Of a stretch of DNA of 13,270 nucleotides, positions 12,755 to 13,270 are shown piece after piece (position 1 is the first letter of the stretch; every line of letters starts with the position of its first letter). The stretch lies in NCBI GenBank assembly GCA_039928615.1, contig JBDSSS010000088.1, positions 1 through 13,270 of the forward strand, written 5' to 3'. Source of the DNA: JBDSSS01 sp039928615 (GTDB lineage Bacteria > Actinomycetota > Actinomycetes > Actinomycetales > Dermatophilaceae). A model generated the notes under the pieces. It was not told the origin of the DNA. It made no database searches and was given only the letters and a program-made list of their open reading frames with translations. The position numbers were made by a program, and so were the translations under genes.

Positions 12755-13270
12755 GTGAGCAACCCTCCCGCGTACCCCACGATGGAGGACGTCATCGGTG
12801 GGACCCCGCTGGTGCGTCTGCAGCGCCTGCCGGGGCCGGAAAACGAACGCCGCGGCAACGTGCTGCTCGCCAAGCTCGAGGGAAACAACCCGGCCGGCTC
12901 GGTCAAGGACCGCCCGGCGATCAGCATGATCCGGGGCGCGGAGGCGCGAGGGGAGATCTCCCGCGGCGACACCCTGCTCGAGGCGACGTCGGGCAACACC
13001 GGGATCGGCCTGGCGATGGCAGCGGCGATCAGCGGCTACCCACTGGTCATCGTGATGCCCGAGGACGCCTCCACCGAGCGGATCCAGACGATGAAGGCCT
13101 ACGGAGCCGAGCTCGTCCTCACCCCGGCCGGTGGCGGCATGGAAGAGGCCCGCGACGTCGTGACGCGGATGGCGCGGGAGGGTCCTGGACCAGTTCGGCA
13201 ACCCGGACAACCCCCGCGCCCACGAGGAAGGGACGGGCCCGGAGCTGTGGCGCCAGACCGACGGACGGAT
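12755..13270 (+). CDS. cysM: Cysteine synthase CysM (O-acetylserine sulfhydrylase B), 3'-partial and frameshifted
   Basis: The first ~143 residues match CysM closely: IGGTPLVRLQRL (14-25), KLEGNNPAGSVKDRP (40-54, PLP lysine Lys51), EATSGNTGIGLAMAA (76-90, phosphate/substrate loop) and MKAYGAEL (113-120). EGNNPAGSVKDR is typical of CysM rather than CysK. The enzyme makes L-cysteine from O-acetylserine and sulfide or thiosulfate in the cytoplasm. The reading frame breaks near 13178-13184: in the current frame the sequence becomes Pro/Arg-rich, whereas from 13182 the next frame reads VLDQFGNPDNPRAHEEGTG, the expected CysM continuation. So a net loss of 2 nt (or 2 mod 3, for example 5 or 8) has occurred, through mutation or a sequence error near the end. 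The rest of the gene lies outside the window. The start GTG 12755 follows a leaderless-type -10. Confidence 0.88.
   Translation, partial: MSNPPAYPTMEDVIGGTPLVRLQRLPGPENERRGNVLLAKLEGNNPAGSVKDRPAISMIRGAEARGEISRGDTLLEATSGNTGIGLAMAAAISGYPLVIVMPEDASTERIQTMKAYGAELVLTPAGGGMEEARDVVTRMAREGPGPVRQPGQPPRPRGRDGPGAVAPDRRTD

Noticed and set aside
1..13270. CRISPR array, IS element or prophage
   Set aside because: No regularly spaced long repeats, transposase or integrase motifs, or terminal inverted repeats were seen on either strand.

Overview
The window is chromosomal DNA from a high-GC actinobacterium. Evidence for this includes near-exclusive G/C-ending codons, GTG starts, leaderless promoters of the TANNNT type, a DUF222/HNH (13E12-repeat) gene and a FemAB-type aminoacyltransferase. 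Gene content and the recurrent GGCATAC/GTATGCC word suggest Micrococcales, perhaps the Intrasporangiaceae group (Janibacter, Knoellia or Phycicoccus relatives). That placement is an inference.

Layout. (1) 1-1252: the 3' part of a DUF222/HNH endonuclease gene, whose frame runs on through a low-complexity tail into the antisense of the next gene. (2) 1119-4107, minus strand: a zinc-ribbon microprotein, a crotonase-family enzyme and an ABC exporter half-transporter (in transcription order). Upstream of them is a short AT-rich promoter/operator region (about 4129-4176). (3) 4203-5801, minus strand: an ABC-F ATPase with a strong ribosome-binding site. (4) 5802-5981: a divergent intergenic region carrying three helically phased GTSCCACC repeats. 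(5) 5982-8693, plus strand: a GH63/MGH1-like glycoside hydrolase of 903 residues. (6) 8731-10880, plus strand: a tight two-gene unit of a FemAB-like aminoacyltransferase and an alanine-racemase-fold protein, separated by 2 nt. (7) 10909-11886, plus strand: a membrane-anchored YpfJ-type zinc metallopeptidase. (8) 11998-12557, minus strand: a MazF-type toxin and ribbon-helix-helix antitoxin module overlapping by 4 nt. (9) 12755-end, plus strand: the start of cysM, frameshifted near 13181 and cut by the window end.

How the genes relate. The central part is ordinary chromosome: transporter, translation factor and envelope or carbohydrate genes. The FemAB-racemase pair is the most likely dedicated functional unit, plausibly acting on peptidoglycan cross-bridges or another aminoacylated envelope product. 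The two flanks (DUF222/HNH and mazEF) are accessory elements. No CRISPR array, transposase, phage gene, rRNA or tRNA was seen.

There is no clear unknown multi-gene defence system. The most unusual signals are regulatory or compositional: a heptamer that appears to dictate Tyr/Ala codon choice, a shared leaderless promoter layout at four genes, phased repeats between ABC-F and the glycosidase, and a racemase homologue that seems to lack one conserved Asp.
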